Shown here in pieces: positions 8,252-16,072 of a stretch of 30,636 bases of DNA. Position 1 is the stretch's first letter, and every line of letters starts with the position of its first letter. Under the pieces are notes generated by a model. That model worked only from the letters and a program-made list of their open reading frames with translations, was not told the DNA's origin and did no database searches. The DNA comes from Pseudomonadota bacterium (GTDB lineage: Bacteria; Myxococcota_A; Polyangia; Haliangiales; Haliangiaceae). Position numbers and translations under genes: made by a program. The stretch is taken from contig JAEYYV010000113.1 in assembly GCA_023428295.1 (NCBI GenBank), positions 1 to 30,636 of the forward strand, given 5' to 3'.

Positions 8252-8745
8252 GGAAGCGCTCCGAGCAGCGTGGTGCATGCGGCATCGCACCCGACGCGTT
8301 CTCGCTCGTTCGCGAAGCACGCGAGCGCGGTCAGGCTTCCACTCTCGATGCGCGCGCGCATGCGGCCCGTGTAGCTCGCCGTGTCGAACGCGAAGGCGAC
8401 GATGCCGTTGCCGTCGCTCGCCGCCGGCTTGACGATGTCTTTGATCTCGATCTTGGTCTCGGCCGCTTCGCTCGCGATCCCGGCGAGCACTTGCTCCGCG
8501 GACACTCCGGTGCCCGACACCTTCAGCCACACGCCGTAGCAGCCCCGTGCGGGGTCGCCCCACGCTTCACTGCCCGCGACGGTGACGCCATCGCCTTTCG
8601 CGGCATCGGCCGCAGCGCGCGCGACCTCGGGCAATGCCTGCCAACCCGCGGGCGGTGTGATGCCCGACGCCGCGGCGTTTGCTTGCGCTCCGGCTTGCCC
8701 GCACGCGGCGACGAGTGCGAGCGCGATCAGCCGAAGATGCGCCAT
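8248..8745 (-). CDS. Orphan lipoprotein coupled to the AstA-like gene
   Basis: The protein has 165 residues. The signal MAHLRLIALALVAAC gives lipidated Cys 15, followed by an Ala-rich linker and a globular domain with cysteines at GCYG, LACFAN, VGCDAAC. I recognise no family. ATG 8745 lies 19 bases inside the end of the upstream AstA-like gene, and the stop overlaps the GTG of the next gene, so it is the second of four genes that overlap end to end. The frame is open upstream, but only this start gives a signal peptide. A distant relation to the lipoprotein at 5831-6409 is possible (shared CDAA near the C-terminus) but would need an alignment. Confidence 0.8.
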   Translation of the reverse strand: MAHLRLIALALVAACGQAGAQANAAASGITPPAGWQALPEVARAAADAAKGDGVTVAGSEAWGDPARGCYGVWLKVSGTGVSAEQVLAGIASEAAETKIEIKDIVKPAASDGNGIVAFAFDTASYTGRMRARIESGSLTALACFANERERVGCDAACTTLLGALP

Positions 8746-9752
8746 ACCTTCTGGCCGTCCTCGACGGCGAGCCTCTGCCGCGCATCCGCGGTGATGCCGA
8801 TCGCACCACCCTCCATCGGAATCACGCGCGTGTTGATCGCTCGGAACTGTGGCTTCACCGAGCCGCCTTGCACGGCGAGTACGGCCCACGGCCGCTCGAC
8901 GTCGACGCCTTCGACGGTCTTGATCTCCACTTCGGCCGCGTCGCGCACGAGCGTGATCTCGTCGGTAGCAGCGCAGAAATGCGGGCCACCGTCGAACGGA
9001 TCGATCTGCCCGGCGTACTCGAAGCCGATCCGTCGCAACATCCCTTCCACCGCGCGCGTCTCCGGCCCCACTTGCCCGATGATCTTCTGCACGTCGTCGG
9101 GCAAGAGCTCGGTGTGGATCGGATCGTCGGGGAACAGCGCGTGGATGAACTCTTTGTTGTCCTTACTGATCAGATCCGCTTCTTGATACGAGAGCCCGGT
9201 GAACTTGCGGCCGAGCGCCTCCCACAGCCTCGACGTTCCGTCGGGCTCGAGCGGCGGCAACAGCTCGGACAGGATCTTCGAGCGGAACAGCGGACGGTGC
9301 ATGCGGATGAACAGGAACCGCACGTACGAGAGCGCCTTGCCGAGTCCATCCGTGTTGCGCCGGTACTCGGGCAACAAGATAAGCCCGCCGATCTCGGTGG
9401 GACCCGAGTAGTTGTAGCCGATGCGCAGGGTCTGATGGACCATGTGCTTGTCGAGCGTCATCGAGTAGCGCTCGTCGTTCTCGACACGGAAGAAGATGTG
9501 GGGCGCGCGCTTGGTCCCGTGCTGCGCGTAGATCATCGACGTCCCGATGATCTTCTTCTTGGACAGGTCTTCCAGGACGAACAGGAACTCGCGGTCGATC
9601 ACCGGCACCTCGGCCGCGAACGACTTCTCTGACAGCGCGAGGATCTTCTCGATGTGGGTCCGCTCGGCAGGCAGGTTGACCGTGTCGAGGTGCTCCGCGA
9701 CCGCCAGTACCTGTTCCACATCCTCTCGATACGATTGACGAATCCGAAACAT
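8727..9752 (-). CDS. astA: AstA-like arginine/ornithine N-succinyltransferase family protein
   Basis: The protein has 341 residues, the usual AstA length. It shows the family pattern throughout: FLFVLED near 60, a GPTEIGGLILLPEYRR stretch matching the acyl-CoA-side strand and loop, KALSYVRFLFI, RLWEALGRKF, DPIHTELL and FDGGPHF near 280. The fold belongs to the GNAT superfamily. AstA uses succinyl-CoA to start arginine breakdown by the AST pathway. No astB, astC, astD or astE gene is present here, so an amine acyltransferase with a different substrate is equally possible and the symbol is tentative. ATG 9752 begins the conserved N-terminus. It leads a four-gene unit with overlapping ends that finishes in an NtrC-like regulator gene. 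Confidence 0.82.
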   Translation of the reverse strand: MFRIRQSYREDVEQVLAVAEHLDTVNLPAERTHIEKILALSEKSFAAEVPVIDREFLFVLEDLSKKKIIGTSMIYAQHGTKRAPHIFFRVENDERYSMTLDKHMVHQTLRIGYNYSGPTEIGGLILLPEYRRNTDGLGKALSYVRFLFIRMHRPLFRSKILSELLPPLEPDGTSRLWEALGRKFTGLSYQEADLISKDNKEFIHALFPDDPIHTELLPDDVQKIIGQVGPETRAVEGMLRRIGFEYAGQIDPFDGGPHFCAATDEITLVRDAAEVEIKTVEGVDVERPWAVLAVQGGSVKPQFRAINTRVIPMEGGAIGITADARQRLAVEDGQKVWRIFG

Positions 9753-9919
9753 GAGGGCCAGAGCGCACCCTACCACATCCAGGCTTCCGCCCCTGGTGCC
9801 CCAAACGGCTGGCATGGCCACCCCACTTGCCTGACGCCTCGACCTATCGGTTCGGCTAGCGGATTCCAGGGTGTTACCGGGCCCCACGGTTGGTCCACCC
9901 GGTGCACTATCCGCCGCAC
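9753..9919. promoter_or_regulatory. Divergent intergenic region, promoters expected but not resolved
   Basis: This 167-base gap separates the minus-strand astA-like unit from the plus-strand M43-like gene, so both promoters should lie here or just inside the genes. I see no convincing sigma-70 pair. A sigma-54-like TGG...TTGC element on the plus strand (9815-9830) has spacing one base too long. Confidence 0.35.
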
Positions 9920-10777
9920 ATGTCGCGCCGTGTCTTCCTGACCCTCGCCGCCTTCGGGCTGGCGGCCTGCCAAGCGCAGGCGGTCACGGAGGATGGCGTG
10001 GACATCTACGAGATGGATCACTCGGAGCTGTTCTGCGGAACGCACGAGCCCTCGAGCGCCGGGAAGATGTCGGTCGAGCAGCAAACGGCGCGCATGCCCG
10101 TTCGCGAGGCAAAGACCGGCGCGGTGATCGACGTGTACTTCCACGTGATCACGCGAGACGGCTCGATCGGAGACGTCGCCGACAGCGCGCTCGGCGAGCA
10201 GATCCGCGTCCTGAACGGCGCCTTCCACGAGGCGGGCTTCTCGTTCCGCATCGCGTCGATCGATCGCACCGCGAGCAACACGTGGTTCGCGATGGCGCCG
10301 GGCTCCGCCGCAGAGAAGGCAGCGAAGTTCGCGCTGCGCAAAGGCGCTGCCCGTGACCTCAACATCTACACCGCCGAGCCGGGCTCGGGCTTCGTCGGCT
10401 ACGCGACGTTCCCGGTGGACTACTCGGCCGCGCCGAACCTCGATGGTGTCGTGATGCTGCACTCGGCGATGCCGGGCGGCTCCTCGACGCCGTACAACCT
10501 CGGCGACCAAGCGGTTCACCAGGTCGGGCACTGGCTCGGCCTCTATCACACGTATCAAACGGCCTGCGGCGACCACGGCGATCTGGTCGACGACACGCCT
10601 GCGACCAACGCGCCCGCGTTCGGTTGCCCCATCGGTCGCGACACCTGCGGCGACGACGACAGCATGGATCCCGTTCGCAACTTCATGGATGCGACCGACG
10701 ACGCGTGCATGAACTCGTTCACCAACGGTCAGCGCCAACGCATCGACCGTCAGTTCACCGCGTTCCGTCGCTTCTAA
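9920..10777 (+). CDS. M43 (pappalysin-like) lipoprotein with Gln in place of the catalytic Glu
   Basis: The protein has 285 residues from ATG 9920; the in-frame TTG at 9890 would only add residues before the signal. The signal MSRRVFLTLAAFGLAAC lipidates Cys 17. The domain follows the cytophagalysin/pappalysin pattern: a VIDVYFHVI strand, the zinc site HQVGHWLGLYH at residues 200-210, a cysteine-rich DDTPAT...FGCP loop, and a Met-turn region NFMDATDDACMNSFTNGQ. In active members the second motif residue is Glu (HExxHxxGxxH). Here codon CAG at 10520-10522 gives Gln 201, while the three zinc-binding histidines remain. This predicts a metal-binding but weakly active or inactive protein, or a sequencing error of one base. 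It is likely exposed in the periplasm or on the surface. Confidence 0.88.
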   Translation: MSRRVFLTLAAFGLAACQAQAVTEDGVDIYEMDHSELFCGTHEPSSAGKMSVEQQTARMPVREAKTGAVIDVYFHVITRDGSIGDVADSALGEQIRVLNGAFHEAGFSFRIASIDRTASNTWFAMAPGSAAEKAAKFALRKGAARDLNIYTAEPGSGFVGYATFPVDYSAAPNLDGVVMLHSAMPGGSSTPYNLGDQAVHQVGHWLGLYHTYQTACGDHGDLVDDTPATNAPAFGCPIGRDTCGDDDSMDPVRNFMDATDDACMNSFTNGQRQRIDRQFTAFRRF

Positions 10778-10795
10778 CCCCGAGAACCAACTGAA

Positions 10796-10821
10796 GTTTG
10801 AACAGACGACGTCTGTCAAAC
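10796..10821. terminator. Hairpin between convergent genes, likely bidirectional terminator
   Basis: The left arm GTTTG-A-ACAGAC pairs with the right arm GTCTGT-CAAAC around a GAC loop, giving 11 base pairs with one bulged A. It sits centrally in the 60-base gap between two genes that end towards each other. There is no run of T after the stem on either strand, so it may act with Rho or as an RNA 3'-end stabiliser. Confidence 0.6.
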
Positions 10822-10837
10822 GAAGTGATCCTGGGGG

Positions 10838-12154
10838 TCAGGCACGCAGCTCGTCGTTGTCGCCGCGCTGCGGCCGCACCGATGGACGGATGCGCACGGT
10901 ACGTACGCGCCGCGGTGATGCGTCGACGATCTCGAGCATCGTGCCGTCGGGCGAGGACATCTTCGTGCCGACGGGTGGCACGAGTAGCGCGAGCGCCATG
11001 CACAGGCCCGCGATCGTCGTCGATTCGCGCGCGATCGGCAGCGCGGTTCCGAGAGCGCGGTTGACCTTACGCGTGGGCATCCACGCCGGCACGACGGCGC
11101 TGCCATCCGCCTCGAGGTGGAGCTCGGCCTCCGGTAACTCGTTCTCGCCAAAGATGTCGCCGACGATCTCCTCGACGAGATCCTCGACGGTGACGAGGCC
11201 CGCGGTACCGCCATGTTCGTCGACGACGATCGCGATCTGCATGCGCTTGACCTGCATCTCGCGTAGCACCGTGGATGCCCGCCCGGTGAGCGACACGAAC
11301 AACAGCGGACGAATGATGTCCGCGAACGCGATCAGGTTGCTCTCCCACGCGAGGGCGAGCACGTCGCGCGCGGTGACATAGCCGATGACGCGATCGAGAT
11401 CGCGCTCGTACACCGGCATGCGGCTGCGTCCTTCCTCGAGGAACATGCGCTGCACTTCTTCGGCGGTGGCGTCGTGCGGAATCGCGACGATCTTCTCGCG
11501 GCGCACCATGACCTCCGCGACGGTGACATCACCCATGTCGAGGGCGCGAGCGGCGAGCTCGCCGGAGCGCTCGTCGACGGAGCCGGTCTTCGCCGCTTGC
11601 ACGACCATCTCGCGAAGCTCGTCGCGCGACATGCGTGCTTCGACGAACGACGTGCGATCACCGAAGAAGCGCAGCACGACGTTCGAGCACGCGGTGAGAA
11701 ACCACACGAGCGGACGCATCACGCGGGAGAGGCCGAGCAGCGGGCGTCCGATCAGGAACGCGTAGCGATCTGCGTAGCGCAGCGCGAGCGACTTGGGCAC
11801 GAGCTCGCCGAGGACGAGCGACAGAAACGCGATCGACGCGACGACGATCACGAGCGCGACTTTGCCCGCGCTGAGACCGAGCGCGGGTTCGAGGTACGGC
11901 GCGAGATCCTCGGCGATCGTCGAGCCACCGAACGCGCCCGCGGCGGCGCCAATCACGGTGATCCCGATCTGCACCGTCGCGAGAAAGCGCTCGGGCCGCT
12001 GGCGCAGGGCTTCTACCGCGAGCGCGTTGCGATTCTTCTCGCCGATCCCGCGCTGGAGCTTTGCCTTGCTCGCCGTGAGGATCGCGATCTCGGCTCCCGC
12101 AAACAACCCGTTGAACACCACCAGCGCGAGCAGGATCCATAGCTCCGTGAGCAT
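10838..12154 (-). CDS. CNNM/CorC-HlyC family membrane protein (DUF21-CBS-CorC)
   Basis: The protein has 438 residues. The N-terminal DUF21/CNNM domain (about 1-190) has several transmembrane helices and the signatures NGLFAGAEIAI and LGELVPKSLALRYADR. A pair of CBS domains follows (about 210-330; VMVRREKIVAIP, EEGRSRMPVYERD, IAIVVDEHGGTAGLVTVEDL), then a C-terminal CorC_HlyC domain from about 345 (AEADG-like strand LHLEADGSAVVPAW). Relatives are linked to magnesium or cobalt efflux, ion homeostasis and, in old literature, haemolysis; the transported ion cannot be read here. CBS pairs usually sense adenine nucleotides. The first gene of the next minus-strand unit upstream ends 95 bases away, so co-transcription with the TlpA-like gene is possible. 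Confidence 0.95.
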   Translation of the reverse strand: MLTELWILLALVVFNGLFAGAEIAILTASKAKLQRGIGEKNRNALAVEALRQRPERFLATVQIGITVIGAAAGAFGGSTIAEDLAPYLEPALGLSAGKVALVIVVASIAFLSLVLGELVPKSLALRYADRYAFLIGRPLLGLSRVMRPLVWFLTACSNVVLRFFGDRTSFVEARMSRDELREMVVQAAKTGSVDERSGELAARALDMGDVTVAEVMVRREKIVAIPHDATAEEVQRMFLEEGRSRMPVYERDLDRVIGYVTARDVLALAWESNLIAFADIIRPLLFVSLTGRASTVLREMQVKRMQIAIVVDEHGGTAGLVTVEDLVEEIVGDIFGENELPEAELHLEADGSAVVPAWMPTRKVNRALGTALPIARESTTIAGLCMALALLVPPVGTKMSSPDGTMLEIVDASPRRVRTVRIRPSVRPQRGDNDELRA

Positions 12155-12214
12155 TGCTCGTACTTTGGCACTCCTCGCTACAACGGGTAGTGGTTGGACG
12201 AGCCGGGACGTGGG

Positions 12215-12242
12215 CGCGTCCTCTACCGCGTCCTCTACCGCG
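12215..12242. repeat. 12-base direct repeat, 2.3 copies
   Basis: The unit CGCGTCCTCTAC occurs twice in tandem, followed by a third CGCG. It lies in the short gap just beyond the 3' end of the TlpA-like gene. It shows no obvious function and may be a small replication-slippage product. Confidence 0.7.
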
Positions 12243-12249
12243 CCTGTCC

Positions 12250-12828
12250 TTACTTCTGGGCGACGGCGGGCTCGAGCAGCTCGCTGAGGCGCTGCTCGCT
12301 GAGGCCGCCCGCGCGGCCATAGATCTGCTTGCCCGCGCGATCGAAGATCAGCGTGGTGGGCAAGTTGTCCATGTCGTCGATGAACGACATGCGGATGTCG
12401 CTATTCTCGCGAACGATCGGATACGTCATCTCGTTGTCCGACGCGAAGTTGAGCAGCTCGTCGGCCGACGCTTGATCACCGGTCAGCACACCGAGGAACA
12501 CGACGCCGCGCGGCTTGTACTTGTCGTAGACGCGCGAGAACGCCGGAATCTCCTTCTGGCAGGGCTTGCACCACGTGGCCCAGAAGTTCACGACGACCAC
12601 GTTGCCCTTGAGCTGCTCGTGCGTGTACACGGTGCCGTTGGTGTCGATGAAGCGAACGTCGGGCAGACACTTCTCGCCCTTCGTGCACGCCGCGGCTTTT
12701 TGCGCGCCGATGGAGACGGGCTTGTTCGGATCAGCCGAGAGGTGAACGAACAAGAAGATGATGATGCCGACGCTGCCGGCGAGGAGGGCGCCGATGAGCG
12801 CTTTGGTGCTGGTGGACGTTTGGGACAT
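12250..12828 (-). CDS. TlpA/ResA-like membrane-anchored thioredoxin
   Basis: The protein has 192 residues. One N-terminal transmembrane segment (about 10-30) anchors a thioredoxin-fold domain facing the periplasm. The active site is WCKPC (C87, C90) in FWATWCKPCQKEIPAF, and the cis-proline is P157 in NLPTT, matching the TlpA/ResA pattern. An extra cysteine pair, CTKGEKC (C48, C54), lies just before the fold and could form a disulfide or respond to redox state. Such proteins reduce disulfides in the periplasm, often for cytochrome c maturation; the window holds one CxxCH lipoprotein but no maturation genes, so the link is speculative. Its ATG overlaps the stop of the phosphoglycerate mutase gene (TGATG). 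Confidence 0.92.
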   Translation of the reverse strand: MSQTSTSTKALIGALLAGSVGIIIFLFVHLSADPNKPVSIGAQKAAACTKGEKCLPDVRFIDTNGTVYTHEQLKGNVVVVNFWATWCKPCQKEIPAFSRVYDKYKPRGVVFLGVLTGDQASADELLNFASDNEMTYPIVRENSDIRMSFIDDMDNLPTTLIFDRAGKQIYGRAGGLSEQRLSELLEPAVAQK

Positions 12829-14462
12829 CAGCGAAACCTCAAGATCGACGGTTCCAGGTCATCGGGTGGCTCGTAGCCGAGAAGCTCGATGCAGGTAGCG
12901 GTGACATTGGCGATGCCCGCCGTGGCTGCACGCTCGGGATCGATTTCATAACGGTCACCGCGCCCTGAATCGTCGATCAAGAATGGCACGGGGTTCAACG
13001 TGTGACTCGTTTTAACGACGGGCGCGCCCGACGAAGCCTCGCGCATGACGCGCCCCTTCTTGTCGCGCTGGAACATCTCGTCTGCGTTGCCGTGATCTGC
13101 CGTAACTACAAGGATTCCTTGTAGCTCCGTGACCACCTTCGCGAGGCGAGCGAGCTGGAGATCCACGGTCTCGATCGCGATCACGGTGGCGTCGAACGAC
13201 CCCGTGTGGCCGACCATGTCGCCGTTCGCGTAGTTGACGCGCGCGAACGCGTGGCGCCCGGTCCGGAGCTCGTCGATCAAGCGATCCGTGATCTCCGCCG
13301 CTTTCATCCACGGCCGCTCCTCGAACGGGACGTTGTCCGATGGGATCTCGATGTACGTCTCCGTGCCGTCATCGAACATGCCGCTGCGGTTGCCGTTCCA
13401 GAAGTACGTCACGTGGCCGTACTTCTGTGTCTCCGAGATCGCGAGCTGCGTGACGTGCGCGCTCGACAGGATCTCGCCCATCGGCCGCTCGATCGCGGGC
13501 GGCGTCACCAAGTAGTGCGCCGGGATGTGCATGTCGCCGTCGTACTCCATCATCCCGCAGTAGAAGACGTCGGGCTTTCGCACGCGTTCGAACTTTCCGA
13601 ACATCCTGTCGTCGAACGCGCGCGAGATCTCGATCGCGCGATCGCCGCGGAAGTTGAACATCACGACCGCGTCGCCGCTCTCCATCGGGGCGACCGGTGC
13701 AACGCAGAACGGTGGGAGATCCTGATCGATGATGCCCGGGTGCTCCGCGCGCAGCGTGTTCACGGCCTCGGTCGCCGACGAGAACGTGCGCTGATCCGCG
13801 AGGACATGCGTGTGCCAGCCACGCTCCACCATCGGCCAGTCCGCTTCGTAGCGGTCCATCGTGATCTTCATGCGGCCGCCGCCGCTGACGATGCGCGCGT
13901 CCACGCCGGCGGTTCGTAGGGTCGCGAGGAACCGCTCGGTGCGATCGATGTACTCGAGCGCGCTCGTCGGTGGCACGTCGCGACCGTCGAGCAGCGCGTG
14001 CACGTAGAGGCGCTTGCATCCCGCGCTCGCGGCGCGGCCGAGCATCGCCTCGAGGTGATCGAGGTGGCTGTGCACGTTGCCGTCGGACAGGAGGCCGAGG
14101 AAGTGCACCGCGCCGCCGCGCGCGCCGCGCTCGATGATCGAGGTCCACGTCGCTCCCTCGAACATCGAGCCGCTCGCGATCGCCGCGTTCACGAGCTTGG
14201 CCCCTTGCGCGTAGACCTTGCCCGCACCGAGCGCGTTGTGGCCGACCTCGCTGTTCCCCATGTCGTCGTCGCTCGGCAGGCCGACCGCGCGGCCATGCGC
14301 GCGCAGCTCCGCGCGAGCACCGGGGACCCACAAGCGATCGAGCGTGGGCGTGGAGGCGATCGTGACCGCATCGGCCTCGTCACCTGCGCCGCGCCCCACG
14401 CCATCCATCACGACAAGAACGACCGGGCCCTTGGGCTTGTGACGCGAGTGCGGGCGCAGCAT
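12828..14462 (-). CDS. gpmI: 2,3-bisphosphoglycerate-independent phosphoglycerate mutase
   Basis: The protein has 544 residues from ATG 14462, which has AAGG at a suitable distance; an in-frame TTG at 14498 is less likely. It interconverts 3- and 2-phosphoglycerate in glycolysis. The alkaline-phosphatase-like core is present: VVMDGVG with metal-binding D20, MGNSEVGHNALGAG with catalytic Ser 71, SDGNVHSHLDHL, and HALLDGRDVPPTSA of the transferase domain. The C-terminal metal site has YANGDMVGHTG and TADHGNADEM with the Asp/His ligands. Length and motif order match GpmI rather than the archaeal-type ApgM. The coding end fuses to the TlpA-like gene as TGATG. This is a housekeeping cytoplasmic enzyme. 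Confidence 0.96.
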   Translation of the reverse strand: MLRPHSRHKPKGPVVLVVMDGVGRGAGDEADAVTIASTPTLDRLWVPGARAELRAHGRAVGLPSDDDMGNSEVGHNALGAGKVYAQGAKLVNAAIASGSMFEGATWTSIIERGARGGAVHFLGLLSDGNVHSHLDHLEAMLGRAASAGCKRLYVHALLDGRDVPPTSALEYIDRTERFLATLRTAGVDARIVSGGGRMKITMDRYEADWPMVERGWHTHVLADQRTFSSATEAVNTLRAEHPGIIDQDLPPFCVAPVAPMESGDAVVMFNFRGDRAIEISRAFDDRMFGKFERVRKPDVFYCGMMEYDGDMHIPAHYLVTPPAIERPMGEILSSAHVTQLAISETQKYGHVTYFWNGNRSGMFDDGTETYIEIPSDNVPFEERPWMKAAEITDRLIDELRTGRHAFARVNYANGDMVGHTGSFDATVIAIETVDLQLARLAKVVTELQGILVVTADHGNADEMFQRDKKGRVMREASSGAPVVKTSHTLNPVPFLIDDSGRGDRYEIDPERAATAGIANVTATCIELLGYEPPDDLEPSILRFR

Positions 14463-14626
14463 CGAGGCGACCTTAGCCAGCGTGCGCACGACGTGCAAAC
14501 CCTCGTGGCCATTCGATTAGCCATGAGAGTGCGGTCTACGAGCACGGCCCTCACGTCACCGGTTGTCTCCACCGGGGAGCGCCTCGGATCACGTAGTTGC
14601 GAGTGGCACTCCGATCGCATCGGCGC
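14463..14626. other. Divergent intergenic region between gpmI and the acidic microprotein
   Basis: This gap of 164 bases holds a small possible hairpin (CCGGT-TGTCTCC-ACCGG, 14560-14577 approximately) and no promoter I can defend. Both neighbours are transcribed away from it, so their promoters should be here. Confidence 0.35.
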
Positions 14627-14803
14627 ATGGACATGAACGACGACGATCAGGACGCGCTCGAGACGCTGCAGTTCGTTGCGCAAGACACCGAGGTGCTTCC
14701 GTACGACGACGGGCTCGAGACGATCGAGCTGACGGCGCTGCCCGCCGACGAGGACGAAGATCCGACCGCGCAGATCGCGATCTCGGGCGAGATCAACTTC
14801 TAG
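14627..14803 (+). CDS. Acidic microprotein, 58 residues, unknown function
   Basis: The protein begins MDMNDDDQDALETLQF and ends AQIAISGEINF. It has 18 Asp/Glu residues and no Lys, Arg or His. The codons show the strong third-position G/C bias of the neighbours, which supports real coding despite the short length. Alternating hydrophobic residues (TLQF, TIEL, QIAI, EINF) suggest a few beta strands between acidic loops. ATG 14627 or ATG 14633 could start it; an in-frame ATG-less extension to 14597 is basic and unlike the rest. It lies in the divergent space upstream of gpmI, and its last 11 bases overlap the convergent metallophosphoesterase gene. I know no family for it. Confidence 0.6.
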   Translation: MDMNDDDQDALETLQFVAQDTEVLPYDDGLETIELTALPADEDEDPTAQIAISGEINF

Positions 14804-16004
14804 CGACCATCGCGCCCGTCCACCACTCGTACTCGCGACCGAGCGCGTCGCCGGTCGGAAAGAACACGACATACGTCATCGCGTCGTACGCGAGAAAGCT
14901 GGGTCGACCACCCAGGTCATGTCCGATCTGATGCACAGCACGCCACGTGCCGGTGTTGAAGTACACGGCCGGCTTTCCATCGATCACGCCGAGCGGCTGC
15001 ATCGACGGAAAGTGCGAGTGCCCGTTCACCACGAAGCGATAACCGCGTCGCTTCTGGAGCTCGTTCGCGGCGAGCGTCGACATCTTTCCGTCGAAGGAAT
15101 GCTGGATGTACTTGTAGATCTGCGTGAGCCGCTCGTCGGAGCCGTGCGCCATGATCTTGTTGCGCGAGAGCTCGAGGAGGAGGCGGAGCTTTTTGCCGAG
15201 ATCCAGCGAGAACGTCTTACGCTCCTTCTTCAGCCAGTCCTTCACGAAGTCGTTTGACAGAAACTCGTCGACGACGTCCGACCAGACTTGCGACATCGGA
15301 CGCAGCAGCTCGCGCCGCATGACGCTCTGCTGGCGCACCCACGCGGGAACGGCGTACACCGGTCGCACGTCGTCGATGTCGTCGACGGCTTCGACGCCGG
15401 GATGATCCTCGCCGACCATCGCGCGCAGCTTGCGCGGGAACTTGAGGATGAGCTCGCTGCCGATCGCGTCGCCGATCGTCGCGTCACCGTCGGGGCTCGC
15501 GTTGATCGGGTCGCCGGAGTTGCCGTGATATGCGACGACGCCGTGCTCGGGGAACTCGAGGATCGTGTGCAGCGGGATGTCGTCCTTGCCGAGCAGCGCT
15601 CGCGCGACCGCTTTGCGCGCCGTGGGTGCCGTGTGCAGCAAGCGATCGTGGTTGCCGACGACGTAGTGCACCACGAGCTCGCCGCTCTGCACCTTCGTGC
15701 GAATCGCCTCGAAGAAACCGGACTCGCGCTGGATGGTCTCCGTGACGATCTGCTCGACGTTCTTCACGACCGAGTTCGCGCTCGCGCCGTGATAGGGGCG
15801 CGCGCGTCCTTCAAACCACGAGGGCGAGCGCACGAGATCGAACAGATCGCCGACGATGCACAGCTCGGCCGGTCGCGATCCGCGCGCGGCTTGGATGCGC
15901 GTCCAGAAGCGCGCGAACTGATCCGCTTTGCTGACCGCGTTGCCGTGCAGGCGATCGGTCAGGTGAATGTCGCTGACGAAGATGAGCAGCGGGCGCTCCG
16001 CCAT
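14793..16004 (-). CDS. Metallophosphoesterase
   Basis: The protein has 403 residues from ATG 16004; an in-frame upstream extension lacks family features. It carries the calcineurin-like metal motifs in order: SDIHL (D-x-H), IVGDLFDL (GD), VVGNHDRLL (GNHD), and a late VNGHSHFP (GHxH). Between the GNHD and GHxH motifs is a long insert of about 160 residues with helical content, which makes the protein larger than LpxH- or YfcE-type enzymes. The substrate could be a phosphodiester or pyrophosphate; the insert may decide it and I do not name one. There is no signal peptide, so it is cytoplasmic. It is divergent from the lipoprotein gene at 16073 and overlaps the acidic microprotein gene at its 3' end. 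Confidence 0.9.
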   Translation of the reverse strand: MAERPLLIFVSDIHLTDRLHGNAVSKADQFARFWTRIQAARGSRPAELCIVGDLFDLVRSPSWFEGRARPYHGASANSVVKNVEQIVTETIQRESGFFEAIRTKVQSGELVVHYVVGNHDRLLHTAPTARKAVARALLGKDDIPLHTILEFPEHGVVAYHGNSGDPINASPDGDATIGDAIGSELILKFPRKLRAMVGEDHPGVEAVDDIDDVRPVYAVPAWVRQQSVMRRELLRPMSQVWSDVVDEFLSNDFVKDWLKKERKTFSLDLGKKLRLLLELSRNKIMAHGSDERLTQIYKYIQHSFDGKMSTLAANELQKRRGYRFVVNGHSHFPSMQPLGVIDGKPAVYFNTGTWRAVHQIGHDLGGRPSFLAYDAMTYVVFFPTGDALGREYEWWTGAMVARS

Positions 16005-16072
16005 GGACCGATCATCGCATGTGCTCGATCGCGCCGCTTCCACTTCGAACGGCGAGTGTGTATGATGGAGAG

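Noticed and set aside
9815..9830. Sigma-54-like TGG...TTGC promoter element
   Set aside because: The distance between the GG and GC pairs is one base too long, and spacing is strict for sigma-54.
16061..16066. TATGAT as a -10 box
   Set aside because: It would start the transcript at the ATG and there is no -35 element, while a GGAG ribosome site suggests a normal leader.
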